Counted from the first letter of the stretch, positions 46,123 through 55,264 are shown. The stretch: DNA of 64,000 nt from Nostoc sp. UHCC 0926 (GCF_028623165.1 NZ_CP117768.1:3348001-3412000); one strand, 5' to 3'. Notes: generated from the sequence alone by a model not told the origin. Program-made: numbers and translations.

Positions 46123-47067
46123 ATGAAAAAGTATTTTTTGACAGGTTCTTTGGCAGCTTGTGCCTTTAGTGTTGTCATACAAAATCAAGCTTTTGCCGCT
46201 AATCTCAACTTATATGGAGCAGGTAGTTTAAGAAATGCACTAACGGAAGTAAGCCAAGACTTCACCCAAGAAACAGGAATAGGAACGAATACAGTATTTG
46301 GGCCATCAGGGATTAGAGAGCAAGCAATAGAAACAGAACTCCAACTTGGACAGCCTACTGCTGATGTCTTTGCTAGTGCAGATATTGGAAATCCCCAAAA
46401 ACTCTACACTAAGGGGTTGAGCAGTCAGCCAGTGGAATTTACTAAAAACCAGGTTGTAGCGGTGTTTTCCTCAAAGTATTCCCAGGCAAAAATTACACCA
46501 AATCAGGTGTTAGATTACTTACTAAATCCCAACATCAAGTTAGGAATTGCAACACCTATATTAGATCCTCTTGGAGACTACACTCAACAGATATTTACTC
46601 AAGCTAATTCAAAAAACCCTGGTAGTTTTGATACCCTGAATAGTAAAGCCTTGCAATTAACAGGTGGAACGAATTCCCCAATAGTCCCATCAGGACAGGA
46701 CAGCTTAGTATATTTTCTTGACAAAACTCAGCAAGCAGATGTTTTCTTGGCTTACTATACTGGCGCGATCGCATCGCAAAAAATTGACCCGAGTCTGCAA
46801 GTAGTTGGGTTACCAGATTATTTGTCTGTTGCAGCACCATTTGGTTTAACAGTTATCAAAAATGCTGACCCGAATGCACAGAAACTAGCAGATTATATTT
46901 TATCACCCAAAGGACAGGAAGTTTTGCATAAGTATGGATTTATTAGCCCGACCAAATCAGTACCCGAACCCAATTATGTTTGCGGATTATTACTAGCTGC
47001 GGCTATGGGTTTAGCACTCAATAAAAAATTTGCACAGCAAAAGATAGAGATTTCAAATCTTAGATAA
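46123..47067 (+). CDS. modA: Molybdate-binding protein ModA with PEP-CTERM tail
   Basis: 314 residues. A signal peptide (M-K-K-Y-F-L-T-G-S-L-A-A-C-A-F, cleavage after A-F-A) leads into a type 2 periplasmic binding protein: L-Y-G-A-G-S-L-R-N-A-L, F-G-P-S-G-I-R-E-Q, A-D-V-F-A-S-A-D, D-P-L-G-D-Y and V-V-G-L-P-D. This is the ModA/WtpA family that delivers molybdate or tungstate to an ABC permease. After the domain, S-V-P-E-P (279-283), a helix G-L-L-L-A-A-A-M-G-L-A-L and basic N-K-K form a PEP-CTERM sorting signal, not a usual part of ModA. ModB and ModC are not in the window. The protein may be anchored or processed by an exosortase. Confidence 0.88.
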   Translation: MKKYFLTGSLAACAFSVVIQNQAFAANLNLYGAGSLRNALTEVSQDFTQETGIGTNTVFGPSGIREQAIETELQLGQPTADVFASADIGNPQKLYTKGLSSQPVEFTKNQVVAVFSSKYSQAKITPNQVLDYLLNPNIKLGIATPILDPLGDYTQQIFTQANSKNPGSFDTLNSKALQLTGGTNSPIVPSGQDSLVYFLDKTQQADVFLAYYTGAIASQKIDPSLQVVGLPDYLSVAAPFGLTVIKNADPNAQKLADYILSPKGQEVLHKYGFISPTKSVPEPNYVCGLLLAAAMGLALNKKFAQQKIEISNLR

Positions 47068-47100
47068 ATTACAATTAAAATTGCAGTGATAGGGAAATGA

Positions 47101-47829
47101 TTGTCACTGCCAACAATCAAGATGCTAAATTTAGATGCCATAAGTCATATAGGAATGCAGTCAGTTCCATATCGCTATGCTGTGATCGAGAATTTGTTGC
47201 CCAAAGAGGCTAGTTTGGGACTTGCTGTTAGCTTTCCCCAGGAAGAGTTTCGCTTATCAACGGGCGAAGGATATGGATATCTCTGGAGTGAGATGCTTGC
47301 TAGTAATGAGGATATTGCCTTGATGTCCAAGTTTTGCGATCGCGCCAGTCCTGAGTTGGCAGTTCGCTGGCGCGATCGCATTGCAGACGGAAGATTATCT
47401 TCTAATCTTGAGAATCTGAGCAGTATTTGGCGAGAACTGATCGAAGAACTGTGGACACCTGGTTACCGCCAAGCCTTAACAGAAATGTCTGGGGTGGAAC
47501 TCAAAGACTGTGCAATGGTGATTGGGTTTCGTCGATATAATCCAGGGCACTGTCATCGCCCTCATACTGATGAACCATCCAAAGCTCTAACTCATCTACT
47601 ATTTTTCAATGAGCAATGGCCTATGGATTGGGGTGGTTGTTTGCGAATTCTCTATGACGAACAACCAGAATCCGTCTTCCAAGATATTCCACCACTGGAC
47701 CAGCTTTCGGCTGTGATTGTGCAAGCACATAATTCGTGGCACATGGTGACGACCGTGGCATCAGCTGCATCACAGTGCCGATTGGCTCTCAGGATCACTT
47801 TTTTTCATAAGCTCGATGCAGGTACTTAG
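47101..47829 (+). CDS. 2-oxoglutarate/Fe(II)-dependent oxygenase-like protein
   Basis: 242 residues. The iron triad is visible as H-x-D in C-H-R-P-H-T-D-E-P and the distal His in N-S-W-H-M-V, followed by R in C-R-L-A-L-R-I-T-F that would bind 2-oxoglutarate. W-G-G-C-L-R-I-L precedes the distal His as in prolyl-4-hydroxylase-type folds. The substrate is unknown. The TTG start at 47101 has AGGGA ahead of it; an ATG at 47122 would shorten the protein by seven residues. It lies 33 bases after modA and may share its transcript. Confidence 0.82.
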   Translation: MSLPTIKMLNLDAISHIGMQSVPYRYAVIENLLPKEASLGLAVSFPQEEFRLSTGEGYGYLWSEMLASNEDIALMSKFCDRASPELAVRWRDRIADGRLSSNLENLSSIWRELIEELWTPGYRQALTEMSGVELKDCAMVIGFRRYNPGHCHRPHTDEPSKALTHLLFFNEQWPMDWGGCLRILYDEQPESVFQDIPPLDQLSAVIVQAHNSWHMVTTVASAASQCRLALRITFFHKLDAGT

Positions 47830-48073
47830 TCTATTGCATCGACTTTGCACTATTGAAAACAATCTCTATTCTTTATTCCACTTCTTTGGGCTTGGTGCAA
47901 GATGTCAGGCCTTCCTATTATTTAAGACTAAGGTTTAATATTTTCATCCATGTGCAAGAATACGGTTGAGAAAAGAAGGAGAAAAGAAACCTTTCAACCA
48001 AGGTGCTTCAAGGAGCGATTGTCTTCTGCATATTTTAAAAGTAAGTGGTAGACCGTCCGCTGTAACGCGATTG

Positions 48074-48352
48074 TTAGCCCGCGCCCCGATCGCAACTATT
48101 TTCAATGTAACGACGCAAAACTGAGTTAATCAGTGTTTTGTACTCTGCACCTTGTTTACGAAACCACGTTATCACTTCTGAATCTAACTCAATCAGGTCA
48201 CGGGCTTGTGTTGCCGGAATCCTCAGCGTGGCATTTTCAAAAAACTCATCACTCAACGGTGGAATGTCTGAGTAATCAATATCCTCATCCGTCATCGCCT
48301 CTAATGCAGCCCAATCAGTACGTGAGGTATTGTTCAAGTCGTTGACGCTCAT
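48074..48352 (-). CDS. brnA: BrnA-type antitoxin
   Basis: 92 residues. The acidic N-terminal half (A-L-E-A-M-T-D-E-D-I-D-Y-S-D-I-P-P-L) is the toxin-binding part. The C-terminal half has L-D-S-E-V-I-T-W-F-R-K-Q-G-A-E-Y-K-T-L-I-N-S-V-L-R-R-Y, the ribbon-helix-helix dimerisation and DNA-binding motif of BrnA. Its start lies within the last 38 bases of the toxin gene. The complex normally represses its own promoter. Confidence 0.9.
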   Translation of the reverse strand: MSVNDLNNTSRTDWAALEAMTDEDIDYSDIPPLSDEFFENATLRIPATQARDLIELDSEVITWFRKQGAEYKTLINSVLRRYIENSCDRGAG

Positions 48353-48593
48353 TTCGGTTTGCCCTTCGTGCTGAGATAATGCGGACTATGTTGTTTTGTC
48401 GTTCTGTCCAAACCACAACCGCTACACCGTTGCCTAAAAAACCGATTCCGATCCAGCGATCTTCGCCATAATCAAAACGTTCATCAAGCTCAATCAGCAT
48501 GGAATTGTCAAACATTCCGGGGACATCTGCAAAATCAATTCGATGTTTACGAATATTTTCAAGATTCTTTGTTTCGTCCCACTCAAACTGCAT
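48315..48593 (-). CDS. brnT: BrnT-type toxin (ribonuclease)
   Basis: 92 residues beginning M-Q-F-E-W-D-E-T-K-N-L-E-N-I-R-K-H, the BrnT signature, with G-I-G-F-L-G and R-I-I-S-A-R-R-A-N-R-N-E-R at the end. BrnT is a RelE-fold RNase that stops translation and is neutralised by BrnA. Toxin first, antitoxin second and overlapping is the normal order for this family. The gene is full length. Confidence 0.92.
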   Translation of the reverse strand: MQFEWDETKNLENIRKHRIDFADVPGMFDNSMLIELDERFDYGEDRWIGIGFLGNGVAVVVWTERQNNIVRIISARRANRNERQRLEQYLTY

Positions 48594-48674
48594 GAAGGCT
48601 TAATGAACAAGAGAGGAACAGTTAAGCCCATTATCGCTTATTTCAGATGAATGATAAATCCTGCGATCGCTTCA

Positions 48675-48968
48675 TTACTCATCTGCCAACCACTTTTCGT
48701 AGTCGCAGCTCATCAGCTTTTGTTTAACCGAATCAATGACCTCAGATGAAAAATTTGTCATTGAACCAACTCGGTAAACGTCATTTAATACGAAGTGGTA
48801 ATCTTTTCCTGTATACTCAGCAACAACTTGAGCTAAACTGCGATCGGACATATTTTTGTAGAGTATTGATAGCAAAGGCAGATATTTCTGATCATCAATG
48901 CCTTGAGGAAAAGCACACTGGATCAACTGATAAGTACTTGCTAAATGGGCTGGGATTGTCTTCTGCAT
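48675..48968 (-). CDS. DUF3349-like small protein
   Basis: 97 residues: Y-Q-L-I-Q-C-A-F-P-Q-G-I-D-D-Q-K-Y-L-P-L-L-S-I-L-Y is characteristic of DUF3349, known mainly from actinobacteria as small all-helical proteins of unknown role. Its start is three bases after the stop of the PIN gene, so the two form a pair in which this could be the antitoxin or partner. It has no DNA-binding motif I can name. Confidence 0.7.
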   Translation of the reverse strand: MQKTIPAHLASTYQLIQCAFPQGIDDQKYLPLLSILYKNMSDRSLAQVVAEYTGKDYHFVLNDVYRVGSMTNFSSEVIDSVKQKLMSCDYEKWLADE

Positions 48969-48971
48969 AAT

Positions 48972-49376
48972 TCAGCTACCTGTCAATGAATAGGGGAGAT
49001 GAAGATAGACATTAAAATCAACCCCTTGGGCACTGGCTGCGCGAACAGCTTTCGCATCCGCTGTCATAGTTACAACACCCATTTGGTCACCTGTTCCTAG
49101 AATGATTATATCGTTAGCATCCAGGCTTCGAGTTGGTCTTAATGTTTGGGCTGCTGCGGAAGGATTGTCTGGAACGACCATAACTCTTTGCAAAAAACGA
49201 TTTGCTCTTGTCTGTTCTGAGCTACCTGCTGAATATTGCACAATATTAACGAATTCATTAAATGCAGTTTGTGCTATGAACATTTGTTGCTTGTTGACAA
49301 AAGCTCGTAGTTTATAGCGAACAGAAGAACCCTCAGCAATGAATGCAACTGCGGTATTAGTATCTAGATTAATCAC
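48972..49376 (-). CDS. PIN-domain protein paired with the DUF3349-like gene
   Basis: 134 residues, the size of a VapC toxin. Acidic residues are at D5 (I-N-L-D-T-N-T), E41 (A-F-N-E-F-V-N) and in L-D-A-N-D-I-I-I-L and M-T-A-D-A-K-A-V, the usual PIN metal site. It may belong to the DUF1308-type PIN group. It is the first gene of a tight pair with the DUF3349-like gene, 80 bases upstream of brnT on the same strand. A toxin role is inferred from size, fold and pairing. Confidence 0.75.
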   Translation of the reverse strand: MINLDTNTAVAFIAEGSSVRYKLRAFVNKQQMFIAQTAFNEFVNIVQYSAGSSEQTRANRFLQRVMVVPDNPSAAAQTLRPTRSLDANDIIILGTGDQMGVVTMTADAKAVRAASAQGVDFNVYLHLPYSLTGS

Positions 49377-49500
49377 GTTTTATGTGAACCAAAAATCACA
49401 GCACCATATACTTGGCGTTGTGATGTGATTATCCCACAATAAGCATTATTGCTAATTGTTACACAACAGAGAAAAGCTGTGTTAAAAAGTCTCTTAGCCT

Positions 49501-50076
49501 TTACATCAAAGAACAGCGACGTTGCAACGCTTGCTTAAGTAAAGTTTGATATTCTTCATCCTCAATCCGATAAGCACCAAACCTCTCCAAATGAGGATTC
49601 ATCATTTGGGCATCAAAAAACACAAATTTCCTCTGGCGTAATCTTTCCACCAACTTGACCATCGCTACCTTCGAGCCTTCGGGAATGCGGAAAAACATCG
49701 ACTCTCCAATAAAAGCACCGCCAATAACAATCCCTAAAATTCCCCCAGCTAATTCGTCACCCTGCCAAGTTTCAAAACTATAAGCATAACCATTTTGGTA
49801 AAGTAGCCAGTAAATCTTTTGCAATTCCGGTGAAATCCAAGTTGTTTCGCGGTTAGCACATCCAGCCACCACAGCTTGGAAGTCCCGATTAATCGCCACA
49901 CTAAAACGCTCTTGATTGATGACACGCTGCAAAGACTTGGGGTAGCGAAACCGCTCATCTAATGGAATAAAAGTCCGATCGCGACTTCCGTACCAATTCA
50001 GGCGATCGCGCTCATCAGCCATGAGAAAATAGCCTTGTGCATAACCCTCAACAATAGCGGCGATATCATATTGCAT
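49501..50076 (-). CDS. aat: Leucyl/phenylalanyl-tRNA-protein transferase
   Basis: It adds Leu or Phe to N-terminal Arg/Lys of proteins, marking them for ClpAP degradation. From ATG 50076 ([17 protein letters not shown]) it has 191 residues; seven more in frame upstream are not family-like. Core motifs: [33 protein letters not shown] and [10 protein letters not shown]. The W-W-S-P motif of the E. coli enzyme is replaced, as in other short cyanobacterial forms. Confidence 0.9.
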   Translation of the reverse strand: MQYDIAAIVEGYAQGYFLMADERDRLNWYGSRDRTFIPLDERFRYPKSLQRVINQERFSVAINRDFQAVVAGCANRETTWISPELQKIYWLLYQNGYAYSFETWQGDELAGGILGIVIGGAFIGESMFFRIPEGSKVAMVKLVERLRQRKFVFFDAQMMNPHLERFGAYRIEDEEYQTLLKQALQRRCSLM

Positions 50077-50179
50077 AAATAAATATAAAAAAAACACTCT
50101 TAGAAACGCAATTTGATGCTAACAGTCAACCTTAGCGTTCCTCTGCGTTTCCCTCCGCGTCCCTCTGCGTTTAAAAAAA

Positions 50180-50509
50180 ATGACTCAACCAATTCCACCC
50201 ATCACCCTACCACCGCCTGAAAATCCGCTGCTCGAAGGTGAATGGTTACGAGAGCGTTTACAGCGGTGGCTAGATACAGAATTTATCCCCGAAGCAGTCA
50301 ACCAAAATATTGCCCAACGAGCCGCACAGATTTTTGTGCGTCAACGGATGGAAGGAGAAAACGACCTTGGTTCTCTGGTAATTGCCATTGTCACAGAGAT
50401 GCAGTCGTATGATTTTTCCAATAGCTTCTATGGAGAGTTTGCGATCGCCAACGCCGTCAGCGATCTACTCTTAGAAAGTCTGGGAATTGATAAGTGTTGT
50501 GGTCAATAA
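50180..50509 (+). CDS. Conserved hypothetical protein, 109 residues
   Basis: M-T-Q-P-I-P-P-I-T-L-P-P-P-E-N-P-L-L-E-G-E-W-L-R-E-R-L-Q-R-W-L-D-T-E-F is followed by predicted helices (A-Q-R-A-A-Q-I-F-V-R-Q-R-M-E-G-E-N) and ends with two Cys. It is soluble and looks like a well-behaved cyanobacterial protein, but I cannot name a family. It is divergent from aat with 103 bases between the starts. Confidence 0.7.
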   Translation: MTQPIPPITLPPPENPLLEGEWLRERLQRWLDTEFIPEAVNQNIAQRAAQIFVRQRMEGENDLGSLVIAIVTEMQSYDFSNSFYGEFAIANAVSDLLLESLGIDKCCGQ

Positions 50510-50573
50510 GAGTTAGGAGTTAGGAGTTAGGTTTATCTCAATTCATAACTCATAACTCATCACTCATAACTTT

Positions 50574-50876
50574 TTACCAACTAGACTTAACAACTCCAGG
50601 CAAAAGACCTTCATGCGCCCATTCCCGCAGCACATTCCGAGACAGTCCGAAATCGCGGTAAACACCTCTAGAACGACCAGTCAACCAGCAACGGTTGCGG
50701 TGGCGGGTGGGCGCACTATTGCGGGGTAGCTGTTGAATCTTCCGGTGGATTTCCAGCTTATCCAGGGGAGATTCTGCACTTCTGAACTCTTCCAAAAGAG
50801 CTTCCCGCTTGTCAGCATACTTTTCTATCAACCTGGTGCGCTTTTTCTCGCGCTCAATCAAGCTCTTTTTTGCCAT
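50574..50876 (-). CDS. rpsN: 30S ribosomal protein S14
   Basis: 100 residues, the zinc-free long form of uS14: [13 protein letters not shown] at the start, then [21 protein letters not shown] and [11 protein letters not shown] at the end. It stands alone outside the large ribosomal-protein operons, as usual in cyanobacteria. GTTAGGA-type repeats lie just beyond its stop. Confidence 0.97.
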   Translation of the reverse strand: MAKKSLIEREKKRTRLIEKYADKREALLEEFRSAESPLDKLEIHRKIQQLPRNSAPTRHRNRCWLTGRSRGVYRDFGLSRNVLREWAHEGLLPGVVKSSW

Positions 50877-51025
50877 ACAATTTTTAATTGATTAAAAGAC
50901 AGCATTTTCCATTCTACAGTCTCTCTATCAATTCTAGGGTTTTTGTGTTGCCTACTGGTCTGTCAAGCTGAAATTGACGGACATGGGGACACGGGACAAA
51001 GAGACAGAAATTACGCACTGAAAAC

Positions 51026-51715
51026 CTACCCCATAACCACTGGTTTATTCGCAACAGGGCATAAATCAGCAAGCTCACAAGCGATGCAGGCAGGAGAGCG
51101 GGCTTTGCAAATCGCCCGACCGTGATAAATCAGCCGAATTGACCAATTTTCCCAATCTGATTGCGGCAATAACCCGATTAAATCTTGCTCAATCCGAACC
51201 GGGTCTTTTGCTTCAGTTAAACCCAAACGCTCGCACAGGCGCTTGACGTGAGTATCTACCGTCACCCCAGCATTAATGCCATAAGCATGAGCCAGGACTA
51301 CATTTGCTGTCTTCCGCGCCACACCTGGAAGCTTTAACAACTGTTCCATTTGGTTGGGGACAACAGAGTTAAACTCAGTGACAATCATCCGACAGGCGGC
51401 TTGAATGTTCTTGGCTTTATTGCGATAAAACCCAGTTGAACGCACCAAGCTTTCTAATTCTACCAAGTCAGCGATCGCTAAACTAGCAGCATCAGGAAAC
51501 TTACCAAATAAAGCTGGTGTCACTTTATTCACCCGCTCATCAGTACACTGAGCGGAAAGAATAGTTGCCACCAACAGTTGTACTGGCGTTGAGTAATTCA
51601 AAGAGCAAGTAGCATCTGGATAAAGACGCTTCAGACGAGCTAAAATTTCTAGCGATCGTTGCTTTTTAGATAACGATTTGCAGGTAATGCTCACTGGAAC
51701 AATTTTTGTACCCAT
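51026..51715 (-). CDS. nth: Endonuclease III (DNA glycosylase/AP lyase)
   Basis: 229 residues. The helix-hairpin-helix L-P-G-V-A-R-K-T-A-N-V-V contains the catalytic Lys, and V-D-T-H-V the catalytic Asp. The C-terminal 4Fe-4S loop is complete: C203, C210, C213 and C219 in the C-x6-C-x2-C-x5-C spacing. It removes oxidised pyrimidines. Its start overlaps the 3' end of rseP by 25 bases, so both are probably translated from one message. Confidence 0.95.
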   Translation of the reverse strand: MGTKIVPVSITCKSLSKKQRSLEILARLKRLYPDATCSLNYSTPVQLLVATILSAQCTDERVNKVTPALFGKFPDAASLAIADLVELESLVRSTGFYRNKAKNIQAACRMIVTEFNSVVPNQMEQLLKLPGVARKTANVVLAHAYGINAGVTVDTHVKRLCERLGLTEAKDPVRIEQDLIGLLPQSDWENWSIRLIYHGRAICKARSPACIACELADLCPVANKPVVMG

Positions 51716-52791
51716 TCCAATTGGCTAGTTAATTGGGTGGTTTCTTTGACTATCAAGAAAATTCCTAGTCCTAAGAGTAACACCAAACCAGTTTGCATTA
51801 CACCTTCTTGAATACGAGCAGGCACAGGCTTACCACGCAAACCTTCAATCAGCAGAAAAGCGAGTTGTCCGCCATCCAAGGCTGGTAAAGGCAAAATATT
51901 GATAATAGCCAAGTTAATGCTGATAATTGCAGCAAAAGACAACAAGTTTACGCTATTGTCTTCAGCTAATTTTGCACCTATTTTGACAATATTAACTGGC
52001 CCAGAAACTTGTCCAGCAGTTTGTTGAAAGTTGGTAATTAACTGCCCAAAACCACTGAGTGTCCCAACAAATAATTGTTGAAACCGGTTAGCAGCAATAC
52101 CGAAAATTTCAAAAGGACTATTAGGACGGCGATAAACTGCTGTAGCATTTGGACTGAGTGCCACACCAACTACACCTTTGCCATCGGCTCCTAGTTTTGG
52201 TGTTAATTTCAGGGTTTGTTGTTGATTTTCACGCAGAATTTTCAGTTCGATTTGCTGATTGGGATGAGTTTGAATTTCTTTAGTCAGCAAAGGAGTTGAC
52301 TTGTCAGAAGCCGGGAGTTCTTGACCGTTAACAGCCAGAATAATATCTCCTTCCCGAATTCCTGCTTGATAGGCAACAGATTCTTGATTAACAGGCTGTA
52401 CAAGGACACCAGCTTGATAGTTTAATTCCTTAGGAATGCCGACAATACCCAATTGCAGAGCCAAGACCAAGTAGGCAAATATTAAATTGGCGATTACTCC
52501 GGCACTGATAACTATCGCCCGGTCTAATACTGGACGGTTACGCAGCAGATTCGGGTCATTGGGTGGAACATCGCTATCGGGGTCATCATCGGGAAAGCCC
52601 ACAAAGCCGCCCAAGGGAAAGGCGCGGATAGCATATTCGGTTTGTGAACCTTGGTACTTTAAAAGAACTGGGCCAAAACCCAAAGAAAAACGGTTAACCA
52701 GAATGCCTTGAGAACGGGCTGCAACAAAATGTCCCAACTCGTGTACCAAGATCAGAACAGCCAAGACTGCGATCGCTGCTAAAACTGACAT
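51691..52791 (-). CDS. rseP: Site-2 membrane metalloprotease RseP family
   Basis: 366 residues. H17-E18-L19-G20-H21 in the first helix binds zinc, and L-P-A-L-D-G-G-Q in the third supplies the third ligand. One PDZ domain (about residues 125-200) contains V-A-Y-Q-A-G-I-R-E-G-D. Such proteases cut membrane-embedded anti-sigma factors and signal peptides. The gene lies between serS and nth on the same strand. Confidence 0.93.
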   Translation of the reverse strand: MSVLAAIAVLAVLILVHELGHFVAARSQGILVNRFSLGFGPVLLKYQGSQTEYAIRAFPLGGFVGFPDDDPDSDVPPNDPNLLRNRPVLDRAIVISAGVIANLIFAYLVLALQLGIVGIPKELNYQAGVLVQPVNQESVAYQAGIREGDIILAVNGQELPASDKSTPLLTKEIQTHPNQQIELKILRENQQQTLKLTPKLGADGKGVVGVALSPNATAVYRRPNSPFEIFGIAANRFQQLFVGTLSGFGQLITNFQQTAGQVSGPVNIVKIGAKLAEDNSVNLLSFAAIISINLAIINILPLPALDGGQLAFLLIEGLRGKPVPARIQEGVMQTGLVLLLGLGIFLIVKETTQLTSQLEWVQKLFQ

Positions 52792-52839
52792 AGAGTAAAT
52801 TAGTGAAGATATTAAGCTATATTCTTATCTCCATTCTAA

Positions 52840-52903
52840 TTGGGCATTGGGCATTGGGCATTGGGCATTGGGCATTGGGCATGGGGCATTGGGCATTGGG
52901 CAT
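52840..52903. repeat. Heptanucleotide repeat (TGGGCAT)n
   Basis: About nine TGGGCAT units, one changed to TGGGGCAT-like phase, between rseP and serS. Typical Nostoc short tandem repeat and likely variable in length. Confidence 0.9.
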
Positions 52904-52935
52904 ATTTCATCCCTGGTTCTAACATCTAAAGCTAG

Positions 52936-52968
52936 TAGGGTGCGTTAGCGACAGCGTAACGCACCCTA
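52936..52968. repeat. Dispersed hairpin TAGGGTGCGTTA/TAACGCACCCTA
   Basis: 12-base perfect arms around GCGACAGCG. A degenerate copy is at 10492-10526. It lies 49 bases beyond the serS stop and might also help to end its transcript, though no T-run follows. Confidence 0.8.
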
Positions 52969-53016
52969 ACTGTCTACATACTCCAAATGTAAGTTTTGGT
53001 CAGATTGGTTTTTCTG

Positions 53017-54489
53017 TTAAAACAACAACGATAGTATTACCCACACAACATAAGAGGCGATTGGAAGCCAAAACAGCAAATCAACAATATAACGGTATTG
53101 GAATTGTATTGTTGGCTTTGAAATACGTTCTGGTAAGACTGGTTGCGAAATTTGCGGTACAACTGTTGACTTTTGAACTCTTTGTAAATTGTACAGCGAT
53201 GGAAAACTCAACTTTTCTCCTTGCTGAAAGTAAGGTTGCAGCGCTTCTGGTATCCTCACCGTCCCATCAGGTTGTTGATAATTCTCCAAAATTGCTGCCA
53301 TCGTCCTTCCCACAGCCAAACCCGAACCATTGAGGGTATGTACGAACTGAGTACCTTTCTTCCCCGCCTCCTTGAAGCGAATATCAGCCCGCCGCGCCTG
53401 GAAATCTATAGTATTGGAACAGCTAGAAATTTCGCGGTATTTGCCAGAAGAGGGCAACCAAACCTCTAAATCATAAGTTTTGGTCGAGGCAAATCCCAAA
53501 TCCCCAGTACTTAAATTTACGACTCGGTAAGGCAACTGCAACGCCTGTAAAATTGCTTCTGCATTCCCCACCAATTTCTCCAGTTCATCAAAGGACGTAC
53601 TGGGTTCGACAAATTTCACCATTTCCACCTTGTTAAATTGATGCAGGCGAATTAATCCCCGCATATCGCGCCCATAACTACCAGCTTCGCGGCGAAAACA
53701 GGGAGTAAAAGCACAGTGGTAAATAGGCAAGTTTTCCGCAGCGAGAATTTCACCCCGGTAGAGATTTGTAACTGGAACCTCTGCCGTGGGAATCAGCCAC
53801 AAATCGTCATCAGCGCATTTAAAGCTTTCTTCAGCAAACTTGGGTAACTGACCGGTCGCCGTTAAAGACTCGGTATTCACTAACAGCGGCGGACTGACTT
53901 CCACATACCCAGCTTGAGTATGCAGAGCAAGCATAAATTGAATTAATGCCCTCTCCAATGCTGCACCAGCGCCTATCAATGTCACAAAGCGACTTTGGGC
54001 AACTTTTACAGCCCGTTCAACATTGAGAATACCTAGCTTTTCGCCGATTTCCCAGTGAGGGAGAATATTCAGATTTTGGGGAATGTACTCATCACCCCAA
54101 CGGCGCACTTCTACGTTATCTTCCTCATTCTTTCCAAGGGGTGTAGAGTCGCTTGGTAAGTTGGGAAGTGCCAACATAAGTTGGGCAATTTCAACTTTGA
54201 GGTTTTTTTCCTGGGGTTCCAGTTCGTTCAACGTAACTTTGACAGAGTTACCTTCATCCCGCAAAGCTTGAATTTCTGGGTCTTGAGGATTGATCCCAGA
54301 TTTAATCTTCTGCCCGACAATTTTACCGATTTCGTTGCTACGAGCTTGAAGTTGACTACGTGTCCCCTCTAGTTGCCGTTGTTGCCGATCTAATTGTAAA
54401 ATCGGTTCAATGTCGTATTTACCACTACGACTGTTTAATCGTTCTTGAACTAATTGCGGATTTTCCCGTATTTGCTTAATATCCAGCAC
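53017..54489 (-). CDS. serS: Seryl-tRNA synthetase with C-terminal membrane helix
   Basis: 490 residues. The N-terminal tRNA-binding coiled coil (about 30-105) is followed by the class II core: [12 protein letters not shown] (motif 2 region), F-R-R-E-A-G, E-I-S-S-C-S-N and the final motif 3 G-S-G-L-A-V-G-R-T. Usual SerRS ends near residue 430; here 58 extra residues follow I-P-E-A-L-Q-P-Y-F. They are a Ser/Gln/Pro-rich linker and then [20 protein letters not shown], a membrane-spanning helix at the very C-terminus. The enzyme could thus be membrane-anchored. Cyanobacterial aaRSs with the two-helix CAAD domain are known for other amino acids; this single-helix tail differs. Confidence 0.93.
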   Translation of the reverse strand: MLDIKQIRENPQLVQERLNSRSGKYDIEPILQLDRQQRQLEGTRSQLQARSNEIGKIVGQKIKSGINPQDPEIQALRDEGNSVKVTLNELEPQEKNLKVEIAQLMLALPNLPSDSTPLGKNEEDNVEVRRWGDEYIPQNLNILPHWEIGEKLGILNVERAVKVAQSRFVTLIGAGAALERALIQFMLALHTQAGYVEVSPPLLVNTESLTATGQLPKFAEESFKCADDDLWLIPTAEVPVTNLYRGEILAAENLPIYHCAFTPCFRREAGSYGRDMRGLIRLHQFNKVEMVKFVEPSTSFDELEKLVGNAEAILQALQLPYRVVNLSTGDLGFASTKTYDLEVWLPSSGKYREISSCSNTIDFQARRADIRFKEAGKKGTQFVHTLNGSGLAVGRTMAAILENYQQPDGTVRIPEALQPYFQQGEKLSFPSLYNLQRVQKSTVVPQISQPVLPERISKPTIQFQYRYIVDLLFWLPIASYVVWVILSLLF

Positions 54490-54682
54490 AGATTTTTCTC
54501 AGTTTTTAGCCTAAATTCTTCCTGTCAATACAGTTAACACATAAGCATTTAGCATATAGTAAATTTGCTTTGCTGTAACTGGAAAAACAAAGTTTATTGG
54601 AAAAATTAGTCTCAATCTCTAATCAAGATTTTACCCTAGCATCACTGCCAGGGCTAAGAAACCACATAATGCATTTGACTAA

Positions 54683-55021
54683 TCATGAATTCGGATCTTG
54701 AGTTACTGTCGTTTCAGTAACCTGAGCAAGACTCTGACCATTACCATTATTGTTATCAGCGGCTGCAAACGTCCTTTGAGTGATATTCGCTGGTTCCTTA
54801 TCGTCTCTATTTTGTCCAGGTGAAGGTAACCAGTATGCAAGCACACCTGATAAACCACCCCAGTAAAGCGCAATATTTTTTTCGTCTCCTGGCGAGCCAA
54901 GCTTGAAAATGCACAGCCCTAACACGATGCTACTAAAGAAAACCTGTACGCCAAATCTCCATACGTCTTGATTAAATTTCTGTGCTGGTTGATTTTTCAT
55001 AGTGTCAAATTGATTTTTCAT
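54683..55021 (-). CDS. Small membrane protein, 112 residues
   Basis: Two hydrophobic segments, V-F-F-S-S-I-V-L-G-L-C-I-F-K-L-G and I-A-L-Y-W-G-G-L-S-G-V-L-A-Y-W-L, are followed by a polar Asn/Thr-rich tail. The N-terminus contains a short repeat M-K-N-Q-F-D-T-M-K-N-Q, so the second ATG (55000) is an alternative start. No family is recognised. It lies between serS and the DUF3611 gene on the same strand. Confidence 0.6.
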   Translation of the reverse strand: MKNQFDTMKNQPAQKFNQDVWRFGVQVFFSSIVLGLCIFKLGSPGDEKNIALYWGGLSGVLAYWLPSPGQNRDDKEPANITQRTFAAADNNNGNGQSLAQVTETTVTQDPNS

Positions 55022-55089
55022 GGTGTCAGACTTCCAAAAAAGGTACTTATCATCCCTGTGCTAGTTTTGGCATCACCTACTAGAGGCTT

Positions 55090-55117
55090 GTAGAGACGTG
55101 AAATTTCGCGTCTCTAC
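55090..55117. repeat. Hairpin GTAGAGACG/CGTCTCTAC
   Basis: 9-base perfect arms. Related hairpins (AGAGACGCGAT type) are at 45637 and 60119, showing one dispersed family. Confidence 0.65.
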
Positions 55118-55264
55118 AACAGGATTTTGATGACAAACCAACTAATCAAATTTAATGAAGGATTATAAGGATTATGTAGTTGTCTTCACACCCAGTTTTG
55201 TCCGTTTCGGAAAAGTATGATTAATTTCTTTTGACTCCTGAAAACTCAGCACTTAGGATTCATA

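Noticed and set aside
48055..48080. Integron attC-like sequence (TAACGCGATTGTTAGCC) after brnA, with a weaker relative near 22120
   Set aside because: The paired R and L boxes and the fold of an attC site are not present, and no integrase gene is in the window.
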